64,000 bases of DNA, taken from Termitidicoccus mucosus. Lineage in GTDB: Bacteria > Verrucomicrobiota > Verrucomicrobiia > Opitutales > Opitutaceae. Position 1 is the stretch's first letter. Every line of letters begins with the position of its first letter. This document shows positions 1 through 8,927 of the stretch, piece after piece. The notes beneath the pieces were generated by a model. The model was not told where the DNA came from and ran no database searches. It was given only the letters and a program-made list of their open reading frames with translations. Location of the stretch: assembly GCF_038725785.1 (NCBI RefSeq), contig NZ_CP109796.1, positions 2,356,001 to 2,420,000 on the forward strand, in the 5' to 3' direction. The position numbers and the translations under genes were made by a program.

Positions 1-653
1 CCGAAATCATCGCCCGAGGCCTTGCCCATCGCGGTCACAAACCATGGCTCGGAGGAACAATCGAGACCCTTTACCTTGTAGAGGCCCGGATGCCCGTTGG
101 CCACGATGCGTCCCTTGGTGTCGGCGACGACAATGTCGAAATACACGGTATAGGCCTTGAGGATCACCGCGAGCCGCTCTTCGGAGGAAGCCACGACGGA
201 CGCATCCCCGTGGCCGCCCTCGAGGACCGAAACCACCGCGCCATCCGTCGCCCACCAGCGGCAGTCGCACGAACGCTCATACAAGTTGCGGTCGATCAGC
301 TCGATGTTGGTATAGGCAAGATCGGCCAGGCGGGTGCCCCGCACGGAGGTGGCAAGCTCCCGGCTGATCGCCGCGAGTTCCCCCGCCAGTGACTCCGATT
401 CCTTGGCAATCGTGGAGGTCGCCTGCTGGATGCTTTCCGCGAGCTTGACCATTTCGCCGCTGACGACGTTGAAGGAAATCCCGGCCACTCCCGCCCTGGC
501 GGCCTCGATCTGGGCATTGAAGGCGAGGAGGCGCGTATTGAGGTTGATCCGCTCTATCTCTGTGACGGTCGCCTTGATGCGGCTCTGGAGCAAACCCGAG
601 AGCTCGCTGATGCGCTCGGGCGTTGCGGCGACGCCATGTGGTTCGCTGGTCAT
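1..653 (-). CDS. Chemotaxis-type signalling protein, MCP signalling segment followed by Cache-like sensor (partial, runs off window)
   Basis: The reading frame is open from the ATG at 653 to the window edge (217 codons seen). Residues 20-90 resemble the hairpin tip of methyl-accepting chemotaxis proteins: INLNTRLLAFNAQIEAARAG, then a weakened form of the usual GFAVVADEV region (GISFNVVSGEM). After about residue 115 follows a segment with NLYERSCDCRWWATD and VVADTKGRIVANGHPG, which looks like a Cache/PAS-type small-molecule sensor. No membrane segment is visible, so a cytoplasmic receptor with the signalling part first and the sensor second is inferred. The remainder, including any CheW-contact or second signalling region, lies outside the window. 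Confidence 0.7.
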   Translation of the reverse strand, partial: MTSEPHGVAATPERISELSGLLQSRIKATVTEIERINLNTRLLAFNAQIEAARAGVAGISFNVVSGEMVKLAESIQQATSTIAKESESLAGELAAISRELATSVRGTRLADLAYTNIELIDRNLYERSCDCRWWATDGAVVSVLEGGHGDASVVASSEERLAVILKAYTVYFDIVVADTKGRIVANGHPGLYKVKGLDCSSEPWFVTAMGKASGDDF

Positions 654-760
654 AGCTGGGGTGGTGATCATGAAAAAGCACTCGAAGTGCCGTCTAGGCG
701 GTCGTCACAAAATTGCCCTCATGAAATAAGCCGAAAAAATAATATTTATTTGTTTTTATT

Positions 761-887
761 ATACCATCTCCGACAAAATTTAACATTCAGGTAGGGCGAG
801 GCGTCCCGCCGAGCCGCAAGCCGCCAACGGCTCGGCGGGACGCCTCGCCCTACCTTGATAAGTCTATAAATTACTGGGAAATGGTAT
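761..887. mobile_element. MITE-like element, copy 1
   Basis: A 127-bp unit with imperfect terminal inverted repeats: ATACCATCTCC on the left and the complement of ATACCATTTCCC on the right. It encloses a perfect palindrome with 27-bp arms at 789-815 and 829-855 and a 13-nt loop. The sequence ATACCATTTCCGAC, nearly the same end, recurs alone at 32503-32516, and similar termini bound 55357-55499. It has no coding capacity, so any movement would need a transposase supplied from elsewhere. The strong hairpin could also end transcripts of hflX. Target-site duplication could not be established. Confidence 0.55.
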
Positions 888-952
888 ACAAGTTTGGCCG
901 TTCGGACTGTTCCTGCCCTTGGGTCCCATGCCTCGTGATTTGCCCCGTTTTT

Positions 953-2245
953 TTATTTCCCGACCACAAACGGCGCGTAGAGGACGTGCTGCGAGGGCGG
1001 AAAACGCCCGTGAATGCGGACGCCTTCGTCGAGCTGTTCCTCCTGCTGCACGTGGCCGAGCGCGTGAAGTTTGGCGACCACGTCGTAACGCGCGTGCGGG
1101 ATGAGCAGCTCGACCGACCCGAACTTGTCCGCGATGAGTTCGGAGCAGCGCGCGAGGAGCGCGGGAACGCCATCGCCGGTGCGCGCGCTGATGAAACACG
1201 CGTCGGACGCCAGATGGCGGGCGCGGGTGCGGACGTCCTCGGGCGCGAGATCGGTCTTGTTGAACGCGGTGATGATAGTCTTCCCGGCGGCGCCGAGTTC
1301 GTCGAGGACGGAGAGCGTGGTGGCGTGGTGTTTCTCGAAATTCGGATTCGAGAGATCGACGAGGTGAATGAGAAAATCGGCGACAATGACCTCCTCCAGC
1401 GTGGCCTTGAAGGACTCGACGAGGCGGTGCGGGAGGCGCCGGATGAAACCGACGGTGTCGGTGAGCAGAATTTTCTGGTGATTGGGCAGCAGAAGCTGGC
1501 GCGTGGTGGGGTCGAGCGTGGCGAAAAGTTTGTTTTCGGCGAGGACGCCGGAGCCGGTGAGGTGGTTGAGGAGCGTGGACTTGCCGGCGTTGGTGTAGCC
1601 GACGATGGACGCGGTGGGCACGGGCACCCGCATGCGGCGATTGCGCTGCACGCCGCGCTGGCGGACGACCTCGGCGAGTTCGTGGCGCAGGTGCGTGATG
1701 CGGTCGCGGACGATGCGGCGGTCCTGCTCGAGCTGCGTCTCGCCCTCGCCGCCGAGCTTGCCGGCGCCGCGCTGGCGCGAGAGGTGCGTCCACGCGCGGG
1801 TGAGGCGCGGCAGCGAGTATTCCATGCGGGCGAGCGCGACTTGGAGCACGGCCTCGCGGGTGCGGGCGCGGTCGGCGAAAATGTCGAGGATGACCTCCTC
1901 GCGGTCGATGACGGCAATGTTCGATTCCTCCTCCCAGTTGCGCTGCTGCGCGGGGGTGAGGGTTTCGTCGATGACGATGAGGTCGGAGTCGATGGCGCGC
2001 GCGGCGGCGATGATCTCGCCGGTCTTGCCCTTGCCGAGCAGCGTGGCGGGCGTGGCGGAACGGAGGTTGACCAGTTCGCGCCCGACGATGGCGATGCCGA
2101 GGTTTTCCACGAGTTCGTGGAGTTCGTCCAGAAGTTCGGCCCCCTCGCCGGGGATCATTTGCGGGGTCTGTATGCCGACGAGAAAGGCGCGCTCGCAGCG
2201 TTTCGTATCGTCGGTGGAGGGTGTTTCGGTTAAAAAATCGGCCAT
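953..2245 (-). CDS. hflX: Ribosome-associated GTPase HflX
   Basis: A 430-aa protein. The HflX N-terminal domain comes first (about residues 10-200, with LLGKGKTGEI and the basic RGAGKLGGEGETQLEQD linker), then a Ras-like G domain with G1 GYTNAGKST (about 214-222), G3 DTVGF (about 262) and G4 NKTD (about 327). HflX binds and splits stalled 70S ribosomes under stress. The ATG at 2245 (MADFLTE) was chosen because upstream codons encode arginine-rich, non-conserved sequence. No hfq or miaA is next to it, unlike in enterobacteria. The family call is secure. Confidence 0.95.
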   Translation of the reverse strand: MADFLTETPSTDDTKRCERAFLVGIQTPQMIPGEGAELLDELHELVENLGIAIVGRELVNLRSATPATLLGKGKTGEIIAAARAIDSDLIVIDETLTPAQQRNWEEESNIAVIDREEVILDIFADRARTREAVLQVALARMEYSLPRLTRAWTHLSRQRGAGKLGGEGETQLEQDRRIVRDRITHLRHELAEVVRQRGVQRNRRMRVPVPTASIVGYTNAGKSTLLNHLTGSGVLAENKLFATLDPTTRQLLLPNHQKILLTDTVGFIRRLPHRLVESFKATLEEVIVADFLIHLVDLSNPNFEKHHATTLSVLDELGAAGKTIITAFNKTDLAPEDVRTRARHLASDACFISARTGDGVPALLARCSELIADKFGSVELLIPHARYDVVAKLHALGHVQQEEQLDEGVRIHGRFPPSQHVLYAPFVVGK

Positions 2246-2379
2246 GCAGCAAAGGAAAGGTGAAGCGCGAAGCCAGAAAAAGGGAAGTGCTAAGTGACGG
2301 CGGCACGGCCGGCGCCGAAAGCGCCGCACGCAGCAAATCCCGTTTCTACCCCGCTTCCCAAGCGTGCCGGGGGACATGC

Positions 2380-2408
2380 AAAAGCGCCGCGTTTTTACCC
2401 GCGGCGCT
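2380..2408 (-). terminator. Probable intrinsic terminator of hppA
   Basis: A hairpin with 9-bp arms (AGCGCCGCG and its complement, 8-nt loop) is followed on the minus strand by TTTTG. It lies 43 bp past the hppA stop codon. The T-run is short. Confidence 0.6.
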
Positions 2409-2450
2409 CGTAATGGACCACTCCAAGGTTTGGAGGGTCATGCCATCCGG

Positions 2451-5039
2451 TCAGGATGCGTCACCGCTGCGGGCGTTCGCCTCGAGCTGACGCTCTATTT
2501 CCTGCATCTCCTTGGACTCCCGTTTGCTTTGCCAGACCGCCCAGCCAATGATCGCGATGCACACAATCGATACGATGATGCCGATGATCCGGCCCGCGCC
2601 TCCTCCCGAGGGAGCGACCACGTTGTATTTGATGACCAGGCCGAGTGCGATCAGGCTGACCATGTTCATCACCTTGATGAGAGGATTGATGGCGGGACCG
2701 GCGGTATCCTTGAGCGGATCGCCCACGGTGTCACCCGTGATGGCGGCCTTGTGCGCCTCGGAGCCTTTGCCGCCATAGTGGCCGTCCTCGATAAGTTTCT
2801 TGGCGTTGTCCCAGGCGCCTCCGGCATTGGCCATGAACACGGCCAGGAGTTGCCCGACCACGATCATGCCGGCGAGGAAGCCGCCGAGCGCCTGCGTGCC
2901 GAGCAGGAAGCCGACCGCGATGGGGGTGAGGATGGCGAGAAAGCCCGGGCCGATGAGTTCCTTTTGGGCGGTGGCCGTGCAAATATCGACGACCCGGCCA
3001 TAATTGGGTTTTTTCGTGCCGGCCCAGATCTCCTTGTCGAGAAACTGCTCACGGCATTCCTTCACGATCAGGAAGGCGGCGCGTCCGACCGCACGGATGA
3101 GCATCGAACTGAAAAGGAACGGCACCGCGCCGCCGATCAGAAACCCGATGAACACCATGGGGTGCGCAACCGTGAGTTTGCCCGCCTCCACCAGGTATTG
3201 CTCGGTCGTCATCAAGTTGATCTTGTCCTCGCTCCCGACCGCGATGACCGCGATGAATGAGGCGAACAGGGACACGGCGGCGATGACCGCGGAACCGATC
3301 GCGATGCCCTTGGTTTCGGCCTTGGTGGTGTTGCCGACGGCATCGAGGTCGGCCAGAATCTGGCGGGCGCGCCGGTAGGAGCCTTTTTCCTTTTTCTCCA
3401 TCTCCTCGGCATCGTAGCCCATCTCGCCGATGCCATTGGCGTTGTCGGCCACCGGGCCGAAGACATCCATCGAGATGGTGTTGCCGGTCAGGGTGAGCAT
3501 GCCGATGCCGGTCATGGCGACGCCATACGCGACGAAAAGCGGCGGGGTGCCGATGTAACAGAGCAGGGAGAGCAGGATCGCGCCCCCGATGACAACGGCC
3601 GAGGCGACGGTGCTTTCATAACCCACGGCGAAACCTTGGATGATGTTGGTGGCGTGGCCAGTCTGGCAGCTTTTTGCCAGGCCTTTGACGGGCGCGTGCG
3701 AGGTATGGGTGAAGTAGCTGGTCACCTTGTTAAGCGCGATGGCGAGAATGACGCCGATGAGGCAGGTGAGGACCGGGCGCATGTCAGTGTTCTCCATGCC
3801 GAAGGTGGCCCAGACAGGGAGCGCGGAGGCGCCGCCGGCGGGAAAACCGGCCAGGGAAACGGGATTGTGCGCGAGGTAGTCGGCGTCAAATTTGAGGTAC
3901 ACCGCACCGAGGGCAAAAAAGCCGATCACGGAAATGATCGAGCCAATCCAGAAGCCGCGATGCACGCTCTTGAGCGCGGTGTCGGAGGTGTCGTTGGGGC
4001 CCGCCTTGACGGTGTAGGTCGAGATGATCGAGCCCAGCACGCCGATGCCGCGCACGAGCAGCGGGAAAATGACGCCTTTGTGCCCAAAGCTGGCGAGACC
4101 GAGGATCATCGCCGCGACGATGGTGACCTCGTAGCTCTCGAAAATATCGGAGGCCATGCCGGCGCAATCACCGACGTTGTCGCCGACGTTGTCCGCGATG
4201 GTGGCAGCATTGCGCGGGTCATCCTCGGGAACATTTTTTTCCACTTTGCCCACAAGGTCGGCGCCCACATCGGCGGCCTTGGTGTAGATGCCGCCGCCGA
4301 CGCGCATGAACAGCGCAAGCAGCGTGCCGCCGAAGCCGAAACCGAGCAGCGCCTCGTAGGCTTGCTCACCATAGGCCATGAAAATGAGCGTGCCGCCGAG
4401 CAATCCGAGGCCATCGGTCAGCATGCCGGTGATCGTGCCGGTGCGATAGCCGAGTTGCATCGCCTCGCCGTAGGAATGCCGCGCGGCCGCGGCGACGCGA
4501 AGATTGCCGGTTGTCGCCAGCCGCATGCCGACAAAACCCACGCACCAGCTAAAGAGCGAACCGACCAAAAAAGCGCCGGCACGCCCGATTTTGAAGGCCA
4601 GCAAGTCGCTCTGCGTCGTAAAAAAGAGCACGACCGTGAGAATCACGATGAGCCATCCTATTTTGCGAAACTGGGCGGAGAGATAGGCATCGGCGCCTTC
4701 GCGAACAGCGGCGGCCACCGCCTGCATGCGTGGGGTGCCCTGATCGGCGTTCCTGACCTGGCGCACGAGCAGCAGCGCATACAGCAGTCCGGCAACGGCA
4801 ATGCCGAGCACGGCAAGGAGCGCGATGACTTCGAGCTGCGTGTACTTCGGGTCGCTGAAAAGACTGAAAAACTTGAATGTGGCGTGACCGTGAGCATCCG
4901 CTGTGGCTGCACCGCCCTCCCCGCTTTGCGCAAAGGCTGGCAGCGTGAAAAACGCCACCAGGAATAGGGCCGCCATCGCAGCCAAATAAGGAGTGGATGC
5001 GCGACGTTTGCGCGTCCAACGGATTAGTTTTATAAACAT
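2451..5039 (-). CDS. hppA: Membrane-bound cation-translocating pyrophosphatase
   Basis: An 862-aa polytopic membrane protein that couples PPi hydrolysis to ion pumping. Family signatures are visible: DVGADLVGKVEKN with the following DDPRN...DNVGDNVGDCAGM region (from about residue 256) and GDTVGDPLKDTAGP near the C-terminus (about 765). The K+-dependence switch reads GNTTKAE (about residue 568); lysine at this place is typical of K+-independent enzymes, which mostly pump H+, whereas K+-dependent ones carry alanine. The start at 5039 is preferred over an upstream GTG at 5096 because it begins a signal-like segment (MFIKLIRWTRKRR, then a hydrophobic stretch ending AFAQ). Such an N-terminal extension before the first core helix is longer than in many homologues. 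Confidence 0.95.
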   Translation of the reverse strand: MFIKLIRWTRKRRASTPYLAAMAALFLVAFFTLPAFAQSGEGGAATADAHGHATFKFFSLFSDPKYTQLEVIALLAVLGIAVAGLLYALLLVRQVRNADQGTPRMQAVAAAVREGADAYLSAQFRKIGWLIVILTVVLFFTTQSDLLAFKIGRAGAFLVGSLFSWCVGFVGMRLATTGNLRVAAAARHSYGEAMQLGYRTGTITGMLTDGLGLLGGTLIFMAYGEQAYEALLGFGFGGTLLALFMRVGGGIYTKAADVGADLVGKVEKNVPEDDPRNAATIADNVGDNVGDCAGMASDIFESYEVTIVAAMILGLASFGHKGVIFPLLVRGIGVLGSIISTYTVKAGPNDTSDTALKSVHRGFWIGSIISVIGFFALGAVYLKFDADYLAHNPVSLAGFPAGGASALPVWATFGMENTDMRPVLTCLIGVILAIALNKVTSYFTHTSHAPVKGLAKSCQTGHATNIIQGFAVGYESTVASAVVIGGAILLSLLCYIGTPPLFVAYGVAMTGIGMLTLTGNTISMDVFGPVADNANGIGEMGYDAEEMEKKEKGSYRRARQILADLDAVGNTTKAETKGIAIGSAVIAAVSLFASFIAVIAVGSEDKINLMTTEQYLVEAGKLTVAHPMVFIGFLIGGAVPFLFSSMLIRAVGRAAFLIVKECREQFLDKEIWAGTKKPNYGRVVDICTATAQKELIGPGFLAILTPIAVGFLLGTQALGGFLAGMIVVGQLLAVFMANAGGAWDNAKKLIEDGHYGGKGSEAHKAAITGDTVGDPLKDTAGPAINPLIKVMNMVSLIALGLVIKYNVVAPSGGGAGRIIGIIVSIVCIAIIGWAVWQSKRESKEMQEIERQLEANARSGDAS

Positions 5040-5146
5040 GGGGAGGACTGAGGGAAAAGGGAGCGGGCGGAGGTGGTTGTTTTGCGCGTCAGGCACATCT
5101 CATTTGGCGCCGGTGCGGTTGCGCAATTTTGAGATCGGCCGGGCTG

Positions 5147-5926
5147 CTAGCTGCCGAAGGAATTGAGCGCCGATTTCCACCATGCGTGATGAATGGACTC
5201 CAAGGCGGCGAGCGCCGGCATGGGATAATATTTGAGCACGCCCTTTTCACCCAGGTAATAGCCATCCTTGATTGTCCGGTAGAGGACGTTGTCGGTCACG
5301 TTGCGGATGAGGATCTTGGTGGGCTTGTCTGGCCGGGCCTGAACTTCGCGAAGGCAGTCCCGAAGGTGGTCGATGTTTGGATACGGCAGATTGCCGATAT
5401 CCGCCGCATCGAGATTGTTGGCCAGACTGCCAAGCGTCAGTTCTGCAAAAACGATCTTGGGGACATTGACCGGCTGTTCGGTGTCCGTGATATGGGCGGA
5501 AAAATCAATGGGCTTGAGGATGCTGACGGCACGGGGATGGACCGGGCAGTATTCCTGATAGAGATGATAACTGCTGTTGTCTGCGGACGGCGCTTCCCCG
5601 GAGGATGCGATGCTGAGGACGTGTCCATCCGGCGTGGTGAGATGCAGATCGCCGATGACGTCAAGCGGCACATGCTCGAGCACGCGGTAAATGGAGATAT
5701 AACGCGATTTGCGGGGCGAGCCATCGGCATGCGGCATGCGCGCCTCGATGGCGGCCATGGTCGGGATGGCATCGGTGCGCCACGCGGGGTCCAACTCGAA
5801 AAATATCGCCTGTCCGCTGGAGTGACGACGGCTGCCGGTGGCGAGATACGCACCGAATTCCTCGGGCGTGAGGTGCGAGGCGATCAATGCCTCCGGGGAT
5901 AGAGACAGATACAGGTGCGTTTTCAT
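5147..5926 (-). CDS. Uncharacterised 259-aa protein
   Basis: I do not recognise a family with confidence. The frame is long and its composition is protein-like: acidic and aromatic residues balanced, no low complexity. It opens MKTHLYLSLSPEAL and has a polar GSRRHSSGQAIFFEL segment near residue 35. There is no signal peptide or membrane segment, so a cytoplasmic location is inferred. It ends 107 bp before hppA begins on the same strand and could share a transcript with it. The start at 5926 is the first methionine after a non-conserved leader; an earlier start is possible. Confidence 0.7.
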   Translation of the reverse strand: MKTHLYLSLSPEALIASHLTPEEFGAYLATGSRRHSSGQAIFFELDPAWRTDAIPTMAAIEARMPHADGSPRKSRYISIYRVLEHVPLDVIGDLHLTTPDGHVLSIASSGEAPSADNSSYHLYQEYCPVHPRAVSILKPIDFSAHITDTEQPVNVPKIVFAELTLGSLANNLDAADIGNLPYPNIDHLRDCLREVQARPDKPTKILIRNVTDNVLYRTIKDGYYLGEKGVLKYYPMPALAALESIHHAWWKSALNSFGS

Positions 5927-6180
5927 GATGGGGAAGAGATGTCTTTGTGAAAAACTTGTGCCCAGTATCGCATACGATGGCAAAAAACGCCGAGCGCTGC
6001 TGCGTATTTATTGTCAAGTCATACGCGGCTTTTGCGAAAAAACGGACAGGTGTTTCCTTGATGCAAACAATGGCCGTTTGCCTTCCTTCCCCGCATGCGC
6101 ACGCCGCCGCCCGCCCGCCTGATTCGGCCGGGCCTGCCCGGCATCAAGCCATTGCCTGACACTACCTTGAGAGCAGACCC

Positions 6181-6834
6181 TCAGGTCGCCACCGCGTTGC
6201 CCGCCTGCTGCCGGCGCAGGGCGAACCATGCGGCGGCGGCGCCCCCGAGTATCCATCCTGCCAATACATCCACGCCCGTGTGCTGGCGTGTCGCGACGAT
6301 GGACAGCGTGATGAGCACGGTCCACGTCCAGATGGCGGCCCGCCCGGCGGCCGACGCAAAAATCGCGCCCGGGCGCGTGAGCACGATGGCCGCGAACAGG
6401 CTCATCGAGGCATGCAGGCTGGGAAAACAGTTGAGCGGCGCATCCACCGTGGTGACCAGGCGGTAAAGCCAGTGCGGCGAGGCGAAATAGGGCCGCGAGC
6501 ATTGCGTGGGCCAGCCGATAAAAAACACCCACGCCACCGCCGCCGAACCGAGCATGGCCAGGGAAAAGCGCTTGATTTCCGCCTGCCCGCGCAACGACAG
6601 CCAGGCGAGCCCGACAAGCGCGAACATCGACACATAGGGCCAGAACCACAGATGCGAGAACGGCAGCCAGTCCCACGACACGCAATCGTCGCGCATCGTC
6701 ACCTCGTCGTAAGGCAGCCGCTGGAGCGTGCGAAACACGATACCCATGACAAGCCCCGTGCCGAGGGCCGTGACGAGTTTGTCACGCCAATGGCTGCGAA
6801 GGGTTTCGACGATTGTGCGCGGACGGTTTTGCAT
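6181..6834 (-). CDS. PAP2-superfamily membrane phosphatase/transferase
   Basis: A 217-aa protein with about six hydrophobic segments. It carries the two C-terminal PAP2 motifs in the PSLHA variant: CFPSLHASMS, and later ATRQHTGVDVLAGW (R-x2-H-x3-D), which supplies the phosphohistidine relay. The N-terminal KxxxxxxRP motif is degenerate (about CSRPYF). This PSLHA form is common in lipid phosphatases and inositol-phosphorylceramide-synthase-like enzymes, so the substrate is probably a membrane lipid phosphate, but which one cannot be read from sequence. Start ATG at 6834 (MQNRPRT). The next gene upstream on this strand is dedA. Confidence 0.85.
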   Translation of the reverse strand: MQNRPRTIVETLRSHWRDKLVTALGTGLVMGIVFRTLQRLPYDEVTMRDDCVSWDWLPFSHLWFWPYVSMFALVGLAWLSLRGQAEIKRFSLAMLGSAAVAWVFFIGWPTQCSRPYFASPHWLYRLVTTVDAPLNCFPSLHASMSLFAAIVLTRPGAIFASAAGRAAIWTWTVLITLSIVATRQHTGVDVLAGWILGGAAAAWFALRRQQAGNAVAT

Positions 6835-6987
6835 GTGCTGAAACGAAAGGGGAAAAACAGATCCAAGGCGGATTGTCGATTTTGTTTCGACGCATGCACT
6901 TAGACCTGTATTCCATCCACCGGTTCTGGGGTAAAAATATTTTACGTTTCCTTGCAAATCAAAAGCCGCGCACTGACGCATGCACCA

Positions 6988-7653
6988 TCAAACGGTTTTC
7001 CGGCGGCGCGCCTCGCGCCATGCGCGGATAAACTCGACTAGGATCGGGATGACCGAGATCAGGATGATGGCGATAATGACCAGCTTGAAGTTGCGCTGCA
7101 CAAACGGCAGTTCGCCGAACTTGTATCCCGCATAGGTGAAGGCGTAGATCCACGCAAAGCCTCCCACAACATTATAGGTGATGAAATGCGCATAGGACAT
7201 TTTCCCCACGCCGGCGACAAACGGCACGAAGGTGCGCACGATGGGCACAAACCGGGCGAGGATGATGGCGCGTCCGCCGTATTTCTCGAAAAACGCATGG
7301 GCGCGCTCCAAGTGTTTTTTGCGCAACAAGAACGAATCCTCGCGCGTAAACACCTTCGGGCCGATTTTTGCCCCGATCCAGTAATTCACGGTGTCGCCGA
7401 GCACGGCGGCCGCCCAGAGCAGGAGCGCCATGATATGCACGTTCAGCCCCGTCTCGGGCTTGGCGCAAAACGCGCCGGCGGCAAAAAGCAGCGAGTCGCC
7501 CGGCAGAAATGGCGTCACGACAAACCCCGTCTCGGCAAAGATAATCAGGAAAAGCACGCCGTAGGTCCACAAGCCGTATTGCGTGATGATCTCCGCGAGG
7601 TGCCGGTCGATGTGAAGAATGAAGTCGATGAGCTTTTTGATGAGATCAATCAT
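6988..7653 (-). CDS. DedA-family membrane protein
   Basis: A 221-aa integral membrane protein. It has the DedA/VTT (SNARE-associated) hallmarks: an early [19 protein letters not shown] segment and the conserved [20 protein letters not shown] region followed by PFVAGVGKM. Bacterial DedA proteins are membrane lipid/undecaprenyl-phosphate transport factors that support proton-motive force and envelope integrity. The acidic and arginine residues needed in the family (E in FAETG, R in ARFVP and VRT) are present. The PAP2 gene downstream and uppP at 22 kb are functionally related in lipid-carrier handling, but no joint operon beyond PAP2 is shown. Confidence 0.92.
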   Translation of the reverse strand: MIDLIKKLIDFILHIDRHLAEIITQYGLWTYGVLFLIIFAETGFVVTPFLPGDSLLFAAGAFCAKPETGLNVHIMALLLWAAAVLGDTVNYWIGAKIGPKVFTREDSFLLRKKHLERAHAFFEKYGGRAIILARFVPIVRTFVPFVAGVGKMSYAHFITYNVVGGFAWIYAFTYAGYKFGELPFVQRNFKLVIIAIILISVIPILVEFIRAWREARRRKTV

Positions 7654-7738
7654 GACAGTGCAATGTGGCCGGGCCGGACTCGGGATGATGCAGTGGCGGT
7701 GCGGTCCGGCGCAATGCCGGGACCTGTAAATTCAACAC

Positions 7739-7768
7739 AAAAAAGCAGGCAACACGAGGGTTGCCTGC
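7739..7768 (-). terminator. Intrinsic terminator of the small basic protein gene
   Basis: A hairpin with 9-bp arms (GCAGGCAAC and its complement, 6-nt loop) is followed on the minus strand by six T residues. It lies 40 bp past the stop codon of the gene at 7808-7963. Confidence 0.85.
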
Positions 7769-7807
7769 CAGGGAAACACCGGAAGACGCTCTCAAAGGAA
7801 CGCAGAC

Positions 7808-7963
7808 TCAGGCGTCGGGTTTGGTCTTGCGGAGACCGGTCACGCGGTCGCCATCCTTCCACTGGCCGCGTTTCTTGAGCGTTTCGATGCGCTCGAAACG
7901 TTTCAGGACATTGCGCTTTATGACGAGACCACGGGGGCCTTGGAGGCTTTTGTGCTGGGACAT
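7808..7963 (-). CDS. Small basic protein of the Chlamydiae/Verrucomicrobia type
   Basis: A 51-aa, strongly basic protein starting MSQHKSLQGPRGLVIKR and ending with KKRGQWKDGDRVTGLRKTK. It matches my memory of a short conserved family of Chlamydiae, Verrucomicrobia and relatives that is suspected to associate with RNA or the ribosome; the function is not established. It has its own strong intrinsic terminator and lies 38 bp downstream of cutA on the same strand. It is a useful taxonomic marker here. Confidence 0.85.
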   Translation of the reverse strand: MSQHKSLQGPRGLVIKRNVLKRFERIETLKKRGQWKDGDRVTGLRKTKPDA

Positions 7964-8001
7964 GATGTTTTAAAAAATGGCTTGGACGTGATTGGAAGAA
8001 G

Positions 8002-8328
8002 TTAAAGGGGCGCAGAAGTAGAGTTCGTCCGCGCCCATGACAAGTATTTTTCCGCGACATGTTCGGCGCGCACGACGACCCACTCGGGCGTGTCATAGGG
8101 ATGGTGATCGCGCAGCCACGCCTCGATCCCGGCGGCGCGGGCGGGGACAAACTTCACGCAAAGGCGAAACTCCTCCGCCTGCTCGATCCGCCCCCGCCAC
8201 TCGTAAACCGAGACAACGGGGCCGTCGATCTGCACACACGCGGCCAGCCTCGCCCCGACCAGCCCGCGCGCAAGCGCCTCCGCCTCGGGGCGGGTGGAAA
8301 GCGCGGTCCAGCCGACAAGCAAACTCAT
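8002..8328 (-). CDS. cutA: Divalent-cation tolerance protein CutA
   Basis: A 108-aa cytoplasmic protein with the CutA1 fold pattern: early beta strand and ALARGLVGARLAACVQIDGPV, then SVYEWRGRIEQAEEFRLCVKF, and the conserved HHPYDTPEWVVV near the C-terminus. CutA1 forms very stable trimers and binds copper; its physiological role is still debated. Start ATG at 8328 (MSLLVGW); upstream codons are arginine-rich and non-conserved. The cupin gene begins upstream on the same strand with a 76-bp gap. Confidence 0.93.
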   Translation of the reverse strand: MSLLVGWTALSTRPEAEALARGLVGARLAACVQIDGPVVSVYEWRGRIEQAEEFRLCVKFVPARAAGIEAWLRDHHPYDTPEWVVVRAEHVAEKYLSWARTNSTSAPL

Positions 8329-8404
8329 GATGGCGAAAAATCGGGGCGGCGGACGCCGGCGGCAAGCGGATTCAGCCCCGCCCGCCGCGGCGCCCAAGCA
8401 CCTC

Positions 8405-8878
8405 CTACTCCTCGCCCTCGAAATAATCCACCTCGCGCACGAACATCTTCCGCTGCGGTTTTGCGAAATACTTTTGGGAATCAGGATAATAAATCACGTC
8501 GGCGCGCGGGTTATCGGCGATGACGTAATAAACCAAGTCCTCACTGCCGTCGTTGATGAACTGATGCGCCTCGCCCGGCGGATGCACGACATAATCGCCC
8601 GCCTCGATCCGCTCGCTCCCCGACTCCGTGCGCGCGTGCCCGCGCCCGGAGACGACGATATACGCCTCCCATTGGGCGGCGTGCGCATGCAACGGCCAGT
8701 TGGTTTTTCCCGGCGGCACGCGCACGAGCTCCACGTCGAAGGGATGCCCGCCGCCCCAGGGTCCGGTGTCTTTCGGGCCGCCGGTGGCGCGCGTCAGGTT
8801 TTTCACCGTCACGGCAAATTTGCCTTTCGGCGAAACATCATCCTCCCAGGCGATTGTGTTCTGGTTCGCTTTTTTCAT
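8405..8878 (-). CDS. Single-domain cupin protein
   Basis: A 157-aa protein with a cupin_2 barrel. Motif 1 is visible around PLHAHAAQWEAYIVVSGRG, with two histidines and a downstream glutamate. Motif 2 is GDYVVHPPGEAHQFIN, with the third metal-ligand histidine. A metal-binding site is therefore intact. The substrate is unknown; small cupins of this type are often sugar isomerases, dioxygenases or regulators. It sits between cutA and the siroheme gene with short gaps, so co-transcription is possible. Start ATG at 8878. Confidence 0.85.
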   Translation of the reverse strand: MKKANQNTIAWEDDVSPKGKFAVTVKNLTRATGGPKDTGPWGGGHPFDVELVRVPPGKTNWPLHAHAAQWEAYIVVSGRGHARTESGSERIEAGDYVVHPPGEAHQFINDGSEDLVYYVIADNPRADVIYYPDSQKYFAKPQRKMFVREVDYFEGEE

Positions 8879-8927
8879 CGCGCCAAGCTGCACAGGTTTC
8901 GGCGCGAGTCAAAACGCGGTCCGCGCC

